Shown piece by piece: positions 43,106 through 52,037 of a DNA stretch of 64,000 bases; the first letter of the stretch is position 1, and every line of letters starts with the position of its first letter. The DNA is from Candidatus Poribacteria bacterium (GTDB taxonomy: Bacteria > Poribacteria > WGA-4E > JAJDTR01): the NCBI GenBank assembly GCA_028820655.1, contig JAPPIK010000004.1, forward strand, positions 1 through 64,000, read 5' to 3'. The notes beneath the pieces were generated by a model. It was given only the letters and a program-made list of their open reading frames with translations. It made no database searches and was not told the origin of the DNA. Position numbers and translations under genes: made by a program.

Positions 43106-44245
43106 TCAGAGTCGAAGATCCTTTAGATGGTAGTCTTTAACAATATCAACTCTTGCATCTTCGTTCCAGCGGTTGGCGTCCTCCTGTCCGATGAATGGAT
43201 GGTAGACGTAGCGTGTCTCGTGAGGAAAACGCTGCTGTCGAGCATCGATTCCCACCGCTATCAATCTTGCTCGGTCGTGAATGTAGTCCTCGTCGTAGAC
43301 CACAGGTTTTTCAAAAAAGTGTGTCTTGTAGTTGAGCACGGAAGCGCGTCGGTGAAATCCAAAGTTGAACGTCACCCGCCTTTCCGGTGAAGTGTTCGAG
43401 AAGGAGCAGTGCAACGTTTGGCGGTTTGCCACGACAACATCGCCGGGTTCGCAGACCAGCGGGACCGCTCCGGGCAGGCGGTCGGACCCGTGGTTCGCCT
43501 CAACCATTGCCCTGATATTATATCTTCTGCCCTTGTGTGATCCGGGCAATACCCACACGCCGTTGCCGGCAGAACTTCCGTAGAATTGAAACATGAAATT
43601 AAACCCGTGCGTGCCCTCGTCAAGGTTGGGCTTATCCCAATGCGTTGTACCGTCCTGGTGCCAGGCAACCGACGCTCCCAAACCTGGCTCCTTGATAAAT
43701 ATCGCTTCGCCAAACGGTGCAAAGTCAGGCCCATTGATCTGCTCCGCAATGGATAGCAGTTGTGGATGACCGTAAAGCCGGAGACAGGAGTCCATTAGCT
43801 GCAGCGGCCCAGATATCGTGTATAGGACATATTCCGGGGCGTCGGGGGGTGGTTCGGGTTCCGACATTTTGACATGGTGGCGCCCCTTGTTTCTTGAGGT
43901 GCCGCCTACGGGATCGCTCAACGGCTTGGCAAAACTGAACACCGGATGAGAATACTCGTTGCCCAATGCGGGTCGACCCTTTGCGTCGACAAGCGCGTCC
44001 TTGGTGTGAGGAGCGCGCTCAAGCAACTCTTCCAACTCAGTTTGCAGATCACTGAGCTCTTCCTTGGTCACAACGTCTTCCAACACATAAAAGCCGTATC
44101 GAGAGTAGGCATCCAGAATCCTGTCATCTAAAGAGCCGTCTGCGTTAAATTCGATGGGACCGCGGTTGTCAAGCTCAATTGCTTTCCTTTCACCTTCCCG
44201 GACGTATTCAGCTATCGCATCATACTCTTGATCTGCTTCACTCAT
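43106..44245 (-). CDS. Phytanoyl-CoA dioxygenase family (PhyH) protein, long form
   Basis: A 379-residue PhyH protein counted from the ATG at 44245; an in-frame GTG at 44332 adds 29 residues without homology that I can see. Ligands: AWHQDGTTHW (H196, D198), TLHCSFSNT for the distal histidine and ERRVTFNFGFHR for 2-oxoglutarate. ILDAYSRYGFYVLEDVVTKEEL is the family's N-terminal part after a 40-residue extension. VWVLPGSHKGR is the usual central strand. It is the last of the eleven PhyH genes and stands alone, 324 bases from the DJ-1 gene. The substrate is unknown. Confidence 0.9.
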   Translation of the reverse strand: MSEADQEYDAIAEYVREGERKAIELDNRGPIEFNADGSLDDRILDAYSRYGFYVLEDVVTKEELSDLQTELEELLERAPHTKDALVDAKGRPALGNEYSHPVFSFAKPLSDPVGGTSRNKGRHHVKMSEPEPPPDAPEYVLYTISGPLQLMDSCLRLYGHPQLLSIAEQINGPDFAPFGEAIFIKEPGLGASVAWHQDGTTHWDKPNLDEGTHGFNFMFQFYGSSAGNGVWVLPGSHKGRRYNIRAMVEANHGSDRLPGAVPLVCEPGDVVVANRQTLHCSFSNTSPERRVTFNFGFHRRASVLNYKTHFFEKPVVYDEDYIHDRARLIAVGIDARQQRFPHETRYVYHPFIGQEDANRWNEDARVDIVKDYHLKDLRL

Positions 44246-44664
44246 GGGCGGGCTTCCCGAAGGATAGTTTTCTGCCAAGTATATCGTCAATCCGTAATTT
44301 AACTCGCGGCCAATGATGACAACCTGAATCACGTCGTGGATTCGGTGCTGAAACGACTCAAAACCGCTCTGTCTTTATGCGTCATTTGTCTCAGAATGCG
44401 AGTTGCTTGATTTTGACTCGGTGGGAATGACAAATCTGAACATTGACTGGATGCCTGTCAAATTTGTTGCAAGCGACGATTATCACATCAGGGCCTTCAC
44501 CTATTGCCGCTCACGGCCTTATCCGCTGGTTTTGAACACGCTGCGACGGCCTTGCGCGGCATGAATGCCACGCCAACTCAGATCGTGTCATCGTGATTTC
44601 ATCAGCCTGGGCTTTTGCCTTGTGTGTCAATTCGACAGATGTTACAATCTTGACGAGACGGCGA
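44246..44664. other. Intergenic region
   Basis: About 420 bases between the PhyH gene and the J-domain protein gene. No gene, RNA gene or repeat is supported. A possible 5' extension of the PhyH gene to 44332 falls in it. Confidence 0.5.
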
Positions 44665-45486
44665 TCAATCCTGAAATAACTGATGTTCCAAGTTCAGTTT
44701 CCGGCAAATCTTCTTTGTACCTTTTAAGCGCGGATGCAGTTCAAAAGCCAACAGCAGCATTTCTTGAGCCTTGGTGAACCAGTCAATTTCGCAGTAAAAT
44801 TCCGCGAGTTTTTTGTATACCCAAGCGGTCTCGCGTTTTGATAACTTCAACGCCCGGATTTTCTCCAGATTTTTAGGAATGGACTCAATGTGCACCGGAT
44901 CGGCTAAGGAATAACAGTAGATTCGTTTTAGCCGGTCTCTAATTTCCTCGGCAAAGTGATGAAAAACGGGCCGACGCTTTTCCGACGCGAGCAAAGATTC
45001 ATATATTTGTGTTGCCTTCGGCAAGTCGCCCAGGGTTTGATAGGCTTCAGCGATAAGAAACTCGCAGTCCCGGCTATTCCTATAGTCTAAGAAGTCATCA
45101 ATGCGGAATGCCTTGTTTCCACGTTGCAACTGCTCATAGATCTGGATGCCAATTTCATAATTTTGAGTCAACAACTGCTGAAACATTCTGCCAAACCTGT
45201 ATTGGGCATGCCGCGAATGTTCGAGGTCTTCGCGATGGCGGCTGCGAGATCTTGCGTTTCGTGCCGCAGCATTTAGCGTTAAATCGTATTTGAATCTCTC
45301 CTTCGGGTCACGCAGAACATCGTAAGCGATAGAAATCTCCCGGAACATCTTTTCGGCAAACTTTTCGCGAGTCGGATTCTTGTCCGGATGATATTCCTTC
45401 GCCAGCCGACGAAACGCTTGCTTAATTGTTCCCGGCGTCGCGTGCCGGTCAATTTCTAATGTCTGATAATGGTCAGGTATTGACAT
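44665..45486 (-). CDS. J-domain (DnaJ-like) protein with helical C terminus
   Basis: A 273-residue protein. Residues 1-70 are a J domain: YQTLEIDRHATPGTIKQAFR, the HPD motif in KEYHPDKNP (33-35) and ISIAYDVLRDPKERFKYD. The remainder is helix-rich, with blocks such as CEFLIAEAYQTLGDLPKATQ and KKLAEFYCEIDWFTKAQEML that resemble TPR-type repeats. There is no glycine/phenylalanine or zinc region, so it is not DnaJ itself but a specialised co-chaperone for an Hsp70. No DnaK lies in the window. A perfect -35-like TTGACA (45570-45565, minus strand) stands upstream, but I find no good -10 at normal spacing. Confidence 0.9.
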   Translation of the reverse strand: MSIPDHYQTLEIDRHATPGTIKQAFRRLAKEYHPDKNPTREKFAEKMFREISIAYDVLRDPKERFKYDLTLNAAARNARSRSRHREDLEHSRHAQYRFGRMFQQLLTQNYEIGIQIYEQLQRGNKAFRIDDFLDYRNSRDCEFLIAEAYQTLGDLPKATQIYESLLASEKRRPVFHHFAEEIRDRLKRIYCYSLADPVHIESIPKNLEKIRALKLSKRETAWVYKKLAEFYCEIDWFTKAQEMLLLAFELHPRLKGTKKICRKLNLEHQLFQD

Positions 45487-46023
45487 CTGAATCGCGGTGC
45501 CTCGAAAGAGTTGACTATTTTCGGACTAAGCAATCATTTTTATATTCACATAGCGCGCAAAATTTGTCAAGCTAAACTTTAGATTGTACCATAGTCTCGA
45601 GTTGCCGTCTCATGCGGCGGATCGGGCTTCCTTCCCAAGCCGCACGCAGGACAACACGTGAGTACACGATTCATATAATCTCTTATGATGCGTCAGGTGT
45701 GAGACACTCGCAACGGCTCCTTTTCCGTGGGGTCATTTGAACCGTTTAATTCGACTTAATATACGATCGACAAATTGAAACTTGAAGCGCACAAAATACG
45801 GAACGCCACCGGCAGAGCGCAAACGAGGGCAATTGAAATCCGCTTGCAATATCTTATCCCGATAGTCTTTGCCATAGGTAGCGCGGTGGGAATTCCATTC
45901 AGATTGTTGCCGCCTTATGTCAACAGGCCTGAGCCGAAGGACAAATCGCTCTGTACCGTTGAAACCTCACTGCGGCGCTGCGGAAACCAATTCTCCCTTA
46001 TGCACGCTCCACGGGATCGCGAC
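45487..46023. other. Intergenic region between divergent genes
   Basis: About 540 bases between the J-domain gene and the plus-strand FG-GAP-like gene. The same frame is open from a TTG at 45775, but that stretch has no signal peptide or family resemblance. A TTGACA (minus strand, 45570-45565) is the only promoter-like piece. Confidence 0.45.
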
Positions 46024-47490
46024 ATGCAGATTACGATTCCCATGAATCTGTTTTCCATCCTCCTCCTAATTCAGATAGTGGGATGTTTCTTGCCAATGGC
46101 ATTCGCTGATCGGGCGATCAACCCAAACCTTGCGATTCGCCAAGTTGCCGATGAGATCAACCTGCAACTTTCACAAGACGATACACCTGTAGGGCTTATC
46201 CCTTTGACTTCTAACGAAGATAGTCTTGACGTTGTCTGTGACATTCTAACTCGAATGCTTGCAGCGCGGCTGGTTGTTGATGCCAAGGATCGATTTATCG
46301 GATTAAGCGGGATTGATTGGCGAAATTTCGCTACGGACAATGGATTGTTGTCAATTTCTCAGGCGAAAAAATATGGTAAATCCCTTCCGTGCAAACAGTT
46401 GATTACTGGCAGGATTTCGCGTACCCAACCGTATCAGTCCGTGCATGGCACTTTATTTCTTTGGGACACAACTACCGGATATCTGAACTATTTTGTTGAA
46501 TTTAAATCCGTCTTCTCGCTATCTTCCTCACCTTCCTCAACATCGACGGCTCAAACAAACAACAGTTCCTTCTACCTGAAGTGGAAGGGATTGCCACAAA
46601 GAAACATGAAAATTCTAGCGCTTGACGTGGCCGATACCGATGGAGATGGCTATAATGAGCTAATTTTGGCGGAGGCGAATCGCGTAAAGATTTTGGAGTG
46701 GAATGGCGCCGGCTTTGAAAAACGGTCGGCTTCTCCTGACATCCAATACCGGGATGATGAATCACCGATTACGGACCGAGAACGGCGGACATTGCTCTCA
46801 ACCAATCAGGCTGCACACGATAGAGACGAACTCTATATCGGCTCTCCGCCGGATACCACTTGGCGAGTTGCGTGGACGGGGGATGATATGGCGGTGGTGT
46901 CAGAGCATTCGCCAATGCTAGTTGCTCATGGCGCCAATTTCTTCCTTGCCGCGAAAACCGATAAGCATAATGCGAACTACGAGGGAAAATCGACAGTCTT
47001 CTTCGTCAGGGATGTAAAGGGCAATCAGGGCACGCAACCATCGGCACTCCGTGTGAATTATCACTCGGTTGCTTCGCGTATACTTGACGCTGACTCGTCA
47101 AATCGGAGCGGTGAGATTGTTATGATTGATTCTGACGGTCATCTCCGTGCGTACCGAATTGATCCTCGGTCGGCACGCCTTCTCTGGCAAACCCCACCAC
47201 TGTTTGGCGAGGGAATCGCCGTCGGAGATTTGAACGGAGACGCAACAGTTGAGATTGCAGCAACCTTGGCTACGGATCCGGAAGGTGCAAACGGTGTGCT
47301 GCGCGATCGGTTTGTAATTCTCGAGGAAAGGGACGGCCTATATACCATCGTTTGGATGGGCCCGTCATTTGAGGGGAAAATTGTTGACCTGAAGATCGAC
47401 GACGCGGACAACGATGACAAACATGAGCTAGTAATCTGTCTGAGAAACTTAAGCGGGAGTCAGATTCGACTCTATGCGGCCGCAAAGTAA
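46024..47490 (+). CDS. Secreted FG-GAP/VCBS-like repeat protein
   Basis: A 488-residue protein from the ATG at 46024; a second ATG at 46042 is also possible. MNLFSILLLIQIVGCFLPMAFA gives a signal peptide-like segment (kept within the first 31 residues). The later part has calcium-binding repeats of the integrin-alpha/VCBS type, ADTDGDGYNELILAE and VGDLNGDATVEIAAT, and IDDADNDDKHELVICL near the end, so a propeller is likely. The first 130 residues after the signal (DDTPVGLIPLTSNEDSLDVV) are not recognised. It is the only plus-strand gene between 1.3 and 59 kb and is convergent with the RFAP synthase gene. It probably sits outside the inner membrane; function is unknown. Confidence 0.75.
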   Translation: MQITIPMNLFSILLLIQIVGCFLPMAFADRAINPNLAIRQVADEINLQLSQDDTPVGLIPLTSNEDSLDVVCDILTRMLAARLVVDAKDRFIGLSGIDWRNFATDNGLLSISQAKKYGKSLPCKQLITGRISRTQPYQSVHGTLFLWDTTTGYLNYFVEFKSVFSLSSSPSSTSTAQTNNSSFYLKWKGLPQRNMKILALDVADTDGDGYNELILAEANRVKILEWNGAGFEKRSASPDIQYRDDESPITDRERRTLLSTNQAAHDRDELYIGSPPDTTWRVAWTGDDMAVVSEHSPMLVAHGANFFLAAKTDKHNANYEGKSTVFFVRDVKGNQGTQPSALRVNYHSVASRILDADSSNRSGEIVMIDSDGHLRAYRIDPRSARLLWQTPPLFGEGIAVGDLNGDATVEIAATLATDPEGANGVLRDRFVILEERDGLYTIVWMGPSFEGKIVDLKIDDADNDDKHELVICLRNLSGSQIRLYAAAK

Positions 47491-47539
47491 TCCGATTAAT
47501 CGAATTTGCGGTGATTGCCAAACAGATGTGTCGGGTTTA

Positions 47540-48508
47540 TCAAGTCAACTTCACTCTTGCACCGACATTGTTTGCTTGCGTGACAAAACAGCTACCGCCA
47601 TTTGGCAAGGAATCGAGAAAGGCTTCGGTCTTTCTATGCAAGGCGGGGAGATTCTCGCCTACCGCGAAAATTGCGGGACCCCAACTGCTCACTCCGGCGC
47701 CCAAAGCGCCGCTGTCCCGGAGGAAGTCAAGAGTCTGCTGAAGCACACCCCGTTGGGCGTCAATCTCAACTTTTTTCCACCCGAAGGTTTGAATTCGGTT
47801 AATCGCATCACCAAAAGCTTCAAGATTCCCTTCATAAATTGACGGTAGGAGTTTCATGAGAATAATGTGCGAGAGCCGCTCCGCGGTCGATTGCGGTTGC
47901 GGACACAACGTTTGAAACGGATTGACCTCTGCTTTCCCCGAGATATGCTTGCAGTTCGGACTAACAATTAACAGCTCCCAACTAGGGAAAGGGTATCGAA
48001 GCAAGATGGGCGGCGGCGGGACATTTCCGACCGCGGAAGAGGGCAGAAACGAAGACTTCCGATCGGGATAAGAATGTCCGCCATCAAGGACGAACCCGCC
48101 CTGATCAAACGCCGCAACTCCGATTCCGGAAGTTCCGCCGCGAGCGACAGCGAAGGCAAGTTCCGGAACGCTAAGATTTAGGTCATAAAGGGTGTTGACC
48201 GCTTGACCGAGTGCGAGAGCAAGTTGTGTTCCTGATCCAAAGCCGGAATGCGCCGGGATTTCGGATACAAACTCCACGTGTAGACCGGGAAAGTGGTGCT
48301 TCGACTGAAGGCGTTCAAGAATGGCGTGCACCCGTTCCTCATATTGCCAAGACTTGATCTCGATTCGCTGTGAAGGTTTAGCGATTAACTCGAAGGTCGG
48401 ATCGTTGATTGCGATTCCGATACCACCATCAATCCTGCCCAAGGCGCCATTCAGATCAATTAGCCCGAAGTGAAGGCGGGCAGGGGTTATTACTCTTATA
48501 TGCCTCAT
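47540..48508 (-). CDS. Beta-ribofuranosylaminobenzene 5'-phosphate (RFAP) synthase family
   Basis: A 322-residue protein of the GHMP-kinase-like beta-RFAP synthase family. MRHIRVITPARLHFGLIDLN at the N terminus and GRIDGGIGIAI are the family's marks, and EIPAHSGFGSGTQLALALG is the GHMP-type phosphate loop. RFAP synthase joins p-hydroxybenzoate (or p-aminobenzoate) to PRPP, the first committed step in methanopterin biosynthesis. Its presence suggests that this bacterium makes a tetrahydromethanopterin-type C1 carrier. No other methanopterin genes are in the window. The adjacent genes (WD40 protein, FG-GAP protein) give no further support. Confidence 0.88.
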   Translation of the reverse strand: MRHIRVITPARLHFGLIDLNGALGRIDGGIGIAINDPTFELIAKPSQRIEIKSWQYEERVHAILERLQSKHHFPGLHVEFVSEIPAHSGFGSGTQLALALGQAVNTLYDLNLSVPELAFAVARGGTSGIGVAAFDQGGFVLDGGHSYPDRKSSFLPSSAVGNVPPPPILLRYPFPSWELLIVSPNCKHISGKAEVNPFQTLCPQPQSTAERLSHIILMKLLPSIYEGNLEAFGDAINRIQTFGWKKVEIDAQRGVLQQTLDFLRDSGALGAGVSSWGPAIFAVGENLPALHRKTEAFLDSLPNGGSCFVTQANNVGARVKLT

Positions 48509-48706
48509 AGTTAAACCGAATTATTTCCGCAATTAACTGATCGATAAGACTGCAAGAGTTCCGTTGGTGTCAACTGTACTTGGCAGCCACAATCCATCAC
48601 ATGATGAACTAGGGATATACTTTACCGCAATTGTTATTCTGCCGCAACACTATAACACCCAGCCCGAGAGGCTAGCTTTGAGGTTTCTTTGTCTCGCTGC
48701 AATGGG

Positions 48707-51595
48707 CTACTTGACAATTACCATTCGCCGCATTGCCGAAAAATTGCGCGTGTGGAGTTGATAGAAATACGTACCGCTTGCAACGGACTCGCCCCTCACA
48801 CTGCGGCCATCCCAATACGCGGCACGACCCTTATCCGTGTAAAATCCCGCCTGCTGATCACCTTGATTCAATTGCCGCACCAACATGCCATTTACGTCAT
48901 AGATGGTGATTACAACGTCGGAATCGCTTGCGAGATGGTACGGAATCCACGTTTCCGGGTTGAACGGATTGGGATAATTTGGAAGGAGTAAAGTCTCTTT
49001 GGGGTTTAATGTTGCCAACAGACTTTCTAGCATGTGAATACCTCGTTGCAGTGTTGCATCCGTTAATGATGAGCTCTTTGATAGTTCAAGCCAGAGTTTC
49101 ACATCGGTTGCAGAAAGGCTTGACTGAACATCGAGAGATGCTGGTGCTGCCTCCCCGCGGTCCGCTATCCTTCCGGCGACCTTAACCAGGTCAACGATAT
49201 CGACGATACCATCACCGTTCACATCCGCGTTATTTTGTCCCATCTGCCCCAAGTTCGAACCAATCAATTCGAGGTCTTGCAGGTCCAGCACCCCATCGCG
49301 ATTAACGTCACCCGCGATTCCTGTTGCGTCCGGCGATTCCACGAGAATCTCCCTGTTTTCGATGTGAGGAAAGTATCGCTCTCCATTGGGTGCCACCAGT
49401 ATCACATCGGACAACGTCAGGCTAGATGCTCTGAAAGCCACAACCTCAAAGGTGAGAGAAGCTAGCGTTCCCGCTCCGCTGTTTACCCCTGCTAGAGACG
49501 TTGTTACAATCGTAACGCTATTCTCCTCGACGGCAGGTGGCGCGGCAAAATCATCACCAACAAAGTAATCGCCATTTGTGTTCGCGACGAATCGGACAGC
49601 GGTAGGATCAAATCGAAGCGTTGCTTGGTAACCTGCCACGTTGTCGGTTTCCCTGACGTTGAGTGCGATGGTGAACTGCGCACCGACGGCGAGTGAACGC
49701 AAGGCAGTTGGCGCCGCGTTCGCAACGGCGTTGAGGTTGACCGTAGGGTTGAATTCCCACAGGAGAATCGTGCCGTCTCCACTCCCGCTGGCAAGCGTCT
49801 GTCCGTCCGGACTGAATGCTACGCCATTGACCCAATCCTTGTGTCCTTTGAGAATGCGCTTTCGACCACCTGTCATCACATCCCACAAATGGACATTCTG
49901 CCAACTCCCGCCGGCGAGCGAGCGTCCATCCGGACTGAAGGCAATGCTTTTCACTTGCCCTCTATGGCCGTCAAGGGTTTGTTGGATTGTCGTTGTTGCC
50001 GTATCCCAAAGGTGGATCTTACCCCCGTTCCCACTAGCTAACGTACGCCCGTCCGGGCTGAATGCCAAGCCTTCAACGTCGTCCCTGTGACCTCGAAGCG
50101 TCGCAAGGTGTGCACCCGTTATCGTATCCCAGAGTCGTATGGTGTGATCATCACTCCCACTGGCAAGTGTACGTCCATTCGGACTAAACACTACGCTATT
50201 TACCCTGACCGTGTGACCTTCCAAGGTAAAATCATTTGTGCCGGTCGAAGCATCCCACAGTCGTGCGGTCTTGTCATCACTCGCACTTGCAAGGGTTTGA
50301 CCATCGGGACTAAACGCCAAGCCATAGACTGAACGCCGATGCCCCTTCAATGTTTGCCTTTGCGCTCCTGTTGCCACATCCCAAACCTGTATGTCACGTC
50401 CGCCGCCGCTGGCAAGTAAACGTCCATCCGGACTATAAGCCACGCTCTGTATCCAAGGGTGGTCTGGGATTTCCAGAGTCTGTTGCGGGCCGCCTGTCAG
50501 TGTGTCCAGAATGCGGATATGATTGTTCGCAATCCAAGGAAATGGATTTCCGTTCCCGCTCGCAATCGAATGACCATCCGGGCTGAACGCGATACTCCAG
50601 ACAACCCCTGTATGTCCCTCGATTGTTCGCCTGTGATTTCCCGTCGCCGTATTCCAAAAGCGGATGGTAGAGTCCCAACCTCCGCTGGCAAGAGTTCGGC
50701 CGTCCGGGCTGAAATCTAGGCTCTTTACCCAGGACGAATGCCCATCGATTGTACGCTCAAGAGCGCCGGTCATGACATCCCAAACGCGGACGGCGCCGTC
50801 CTCGCCCCCGCTGGCAAGCGTCCGACCATCCGGACTGAAGGCGACACAATCAATCACTCCGGTCTGCCTTCCAAGTAATCTCTGGAGATCTCCCGTTGCC
50901 GCGTCCCACAAACGCACAGTGCCGTCATAACTGCTGCTAACCAGCATGCGCCCGTCCGGACTGAAGGCTACGCTAGTCACGTTATTCCCATGTGCGGCTA
51001 TGTTGAGCTTTTCTTTCTGTGTGGCTATGTCCCACAACCGGACGGAATCGTCCTGACTTCCCGACGCGAGAGTGCGGCCATCCGGGCTAAACGCCGCGCT
51101 TGAAATACTGGACGTATGCCCCTCCAGTGTCAGGATGGGAGTTCCTGTCGCGGCATTCCAAAGACGCACCTTCCTGTCGTAGGTCGCTCCCGCTAGTGTC
51201 TTTCCGTCGGGACTAAACGCTAAACTTCGTCCATCAAATGCAATCACGTCTAACGTACGCTTATGCACCCCCGTCGCCGTGTCCCACAACCGGATGGTCC
51301 TGTCAGGCCAATCCCCTCCGGTGGCAAGTGTTTGACCGTCAGGGCTGAACGCTATACTGGTCGCTCCATAGGAATGTCCGGTGAGTAGGGCGAGTTCGCT
51401 TCCTGTCCGTGAATTATAAAGCCAAGTTCCGATAGAACTGGCCACTGCCAGGTACTTGCCATCAGGTGAATAAGCAATTTCCCATATTGCACCTTTGCCA
51501 ATACGTTGGGTAGCCCCCTCCGGCAAATGAATCTGTGCGAAAGTGTCCACTGATGAACCGACGAAAAGAGCCAATAGTACAAGCAAATTCTTCAT
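48707..51595 (-). CDS. Secreted WD40-cohesin-dockerin protein with C-terminal sorting-type tail
   Basis: A 962-residue protein from the ATG at 51595 (AAGGGGG upstream); the in-frame ATG at 51658 lies before a plain signal peptide (MKNLLVLLALFVGSSVDTFA). The order is LPEGATQRIGKG opening, 14 WD40 blades (about 30-625, two propellers), a cohesin-like domain (about 640-770: VAGYQATLRFDPTAVRFV and SGAGTLASLTFEV), a dockerin pair (DVNRDGVLDLQDLELIG and DVNGDGIVDIVDLVKVAG) and a tail of about 90 residues with NYPNPFNPETWIPYHL, VVITIYDVNG and TYFYQLHTRNF, typical of type IX-like or FlgD-like sorting domains. It is probably anchored at the outer surface. The cohesin could bind the dockerin of the protein at 17397 or its own (inference). 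Confidence 0.88.
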   Translation of the reverse strand: MKNLLVLLALFVGSSVDTFAQIHLPEGATQRIGKGAIWEIAYSPDGKYLAVASSIGTWLYNSRTGSELALLTGHSYGATSIAFSPDGQTLATGGDWPDRTIRLWDTATGVHKRTLDVIAFDGRSLAFSPDGKTLAGATYDRKVRLWNAATGTPILTLEGHTSSISSAAFSPDGRTLASGSQDDSVRLWDIATQKEKLNIAAHGNNVTSVAFSPDGRMLVSSSYDGTVRLWDAATGDLQRLLGRQTGVIDCVAFSPDGRTLASGGEDGAVRVWDVMTGALERTIDGHSSWVKSLDFSPDGRTLASGGWDSTIRFWNTATGNHRRTIEGHTGVVWSIAFSPDGHSIASGNGNPFPWIANNHIRILDTLTGGPQQTLEIPDHPWIQSVAYSPDGRLLASGGGRDIQVWDVATGAQRQTLKGHRRSVYGLAFSPDGQTLASASDDKTARLWDASTGTNDFTLEGHTVRVNSVVFSPNGRTLASGSDDHTIRLWDTITGAHLATLRGHRDDVEGLAFSPDGRTLASGNGGKIHLWDTATTTIQQTLDGHRGQVKSIAFSPDGRSLAGGSWQNVHLWDVMTGGRKRILKGHKDWVNGVAFSPDGQTLASGSGDGTILLWEFNPTVNLNAVANAAPTALRSLAVGAQFTIALNVRETDNVAGYQATLRFDPTAVRFVANTNGDYFVGDDFAAPPAVEENSVTIVTTSLAGVNSGAGTLASLTFEVVAFRASSLTLSDVILVAPNGERYFPHIENREILVESPDATGIAGDVNRDGVLDLQDLELIGSNLGQMGQNNADVNGDGIVDIVDLVKVAGRIADRGEAAPASLDVQSSLSATDVKLWLELSKSSSLTDATLQRGIHMLESLLATLNPKETLLLPNYPNPFNPETWIPYHLASDSDVVITIYDVNGMLVRQLNQGDQQAGFYTDKGRAAYWDGRSVRGESVASGTYFYQLHTRNFSAMRRMVIVK

Positions 51596-51900
51596 GATGC
51601 CCCCTTCTGCAACGTACGAGCTATGCCACCTAAAATAGGAAAGTTCGGTGGAGGTCAAAGGATATTGGCAACTCTTTCTGTCATTGCGTAAATCGAGATT
51701 CGGTTGATTGGGTTTATCAGGATTTAAAATTCAGACGACGTGTTGGTGTCGTAACGCAAGGTTTATGGCAATTATTATGCCATATTTATGGGTTGGTTAG
51801 CAAATGAGGAGTGGGCTGGAGGTTTGGAAAGCTGAACGAATCCGTGCAAAACGAGTATCTGGAATGGACGATTAGGTGCAGGATTCAGTTTGTTGAGAGC

Positions 51901-51942
51901 GCGCCATTATCCCTGACGGAATAATTCTTTCATCAAGTAACT
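51901..51942 (+). repeat. ATTAT/ATAAT hairpin repeat, copy 3
   Basis: GCGCCATTATCCCTGACGGA followed by ATAAT (51901-51925), then TCTTTCATCAAGTAAC. It matches the copy at 52001 over the hairpin and the following TCATCAAGT(A/T)AC. Confidence 0.75.
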
Positions 51943-51957
51943 GCTTCACATTTCCAT

Positions 51958-51984
51958 GTAGGAGGGGCATCTTGCCCCGACGGT
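51958..51984. repeat. GTAGG hairpin element
   Basis: TGTAGGAGGGGCATCTTGCC followed by CCGACGG: GGGGCA pairs with TGCCCC. Lies between two ATTAT hairpins. Confidence 0.6.
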
Positions 51985-51994
51985 TTGTCTATAG

Positions 51995-52037
51995 CGCACA
52001 TTATCCCCGGCGGAATAATTCCCTCATCAAGTTACAC
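51995..52037 (+). repeat. ATTAT/ATAAT hairpin repeat, copy 4
   Basis: ATTATCCCCGGCGGAATAAT at 52001-52020, preceded by GCGCAC and followed by TCCCTCATCAAGTTAC. Loop bases differ from the copy at 51906 while the stem is kept. Confidence 0.75.

Noticed and set aside
45565-45570. Perfect TTGACA -35-like box upstream of the J-domain gene
   Set aside because: No acceptable -10 box at 16-18 bases, so I do not call a promoter.
45775-46023. N-terminal extension of the FG-GAP-like protein from a TTG
   Set aside because: The extension has no signal peptide and looks non-coding, while the ATG at 46024 starts a plausible signal sequence.
51620-51650. Possible promoter upstream of the WD40-cohesin gene (TTGACC and TATTTT)
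   Set aside because: Spacing is only about 15 bases and the -10 box is weak.
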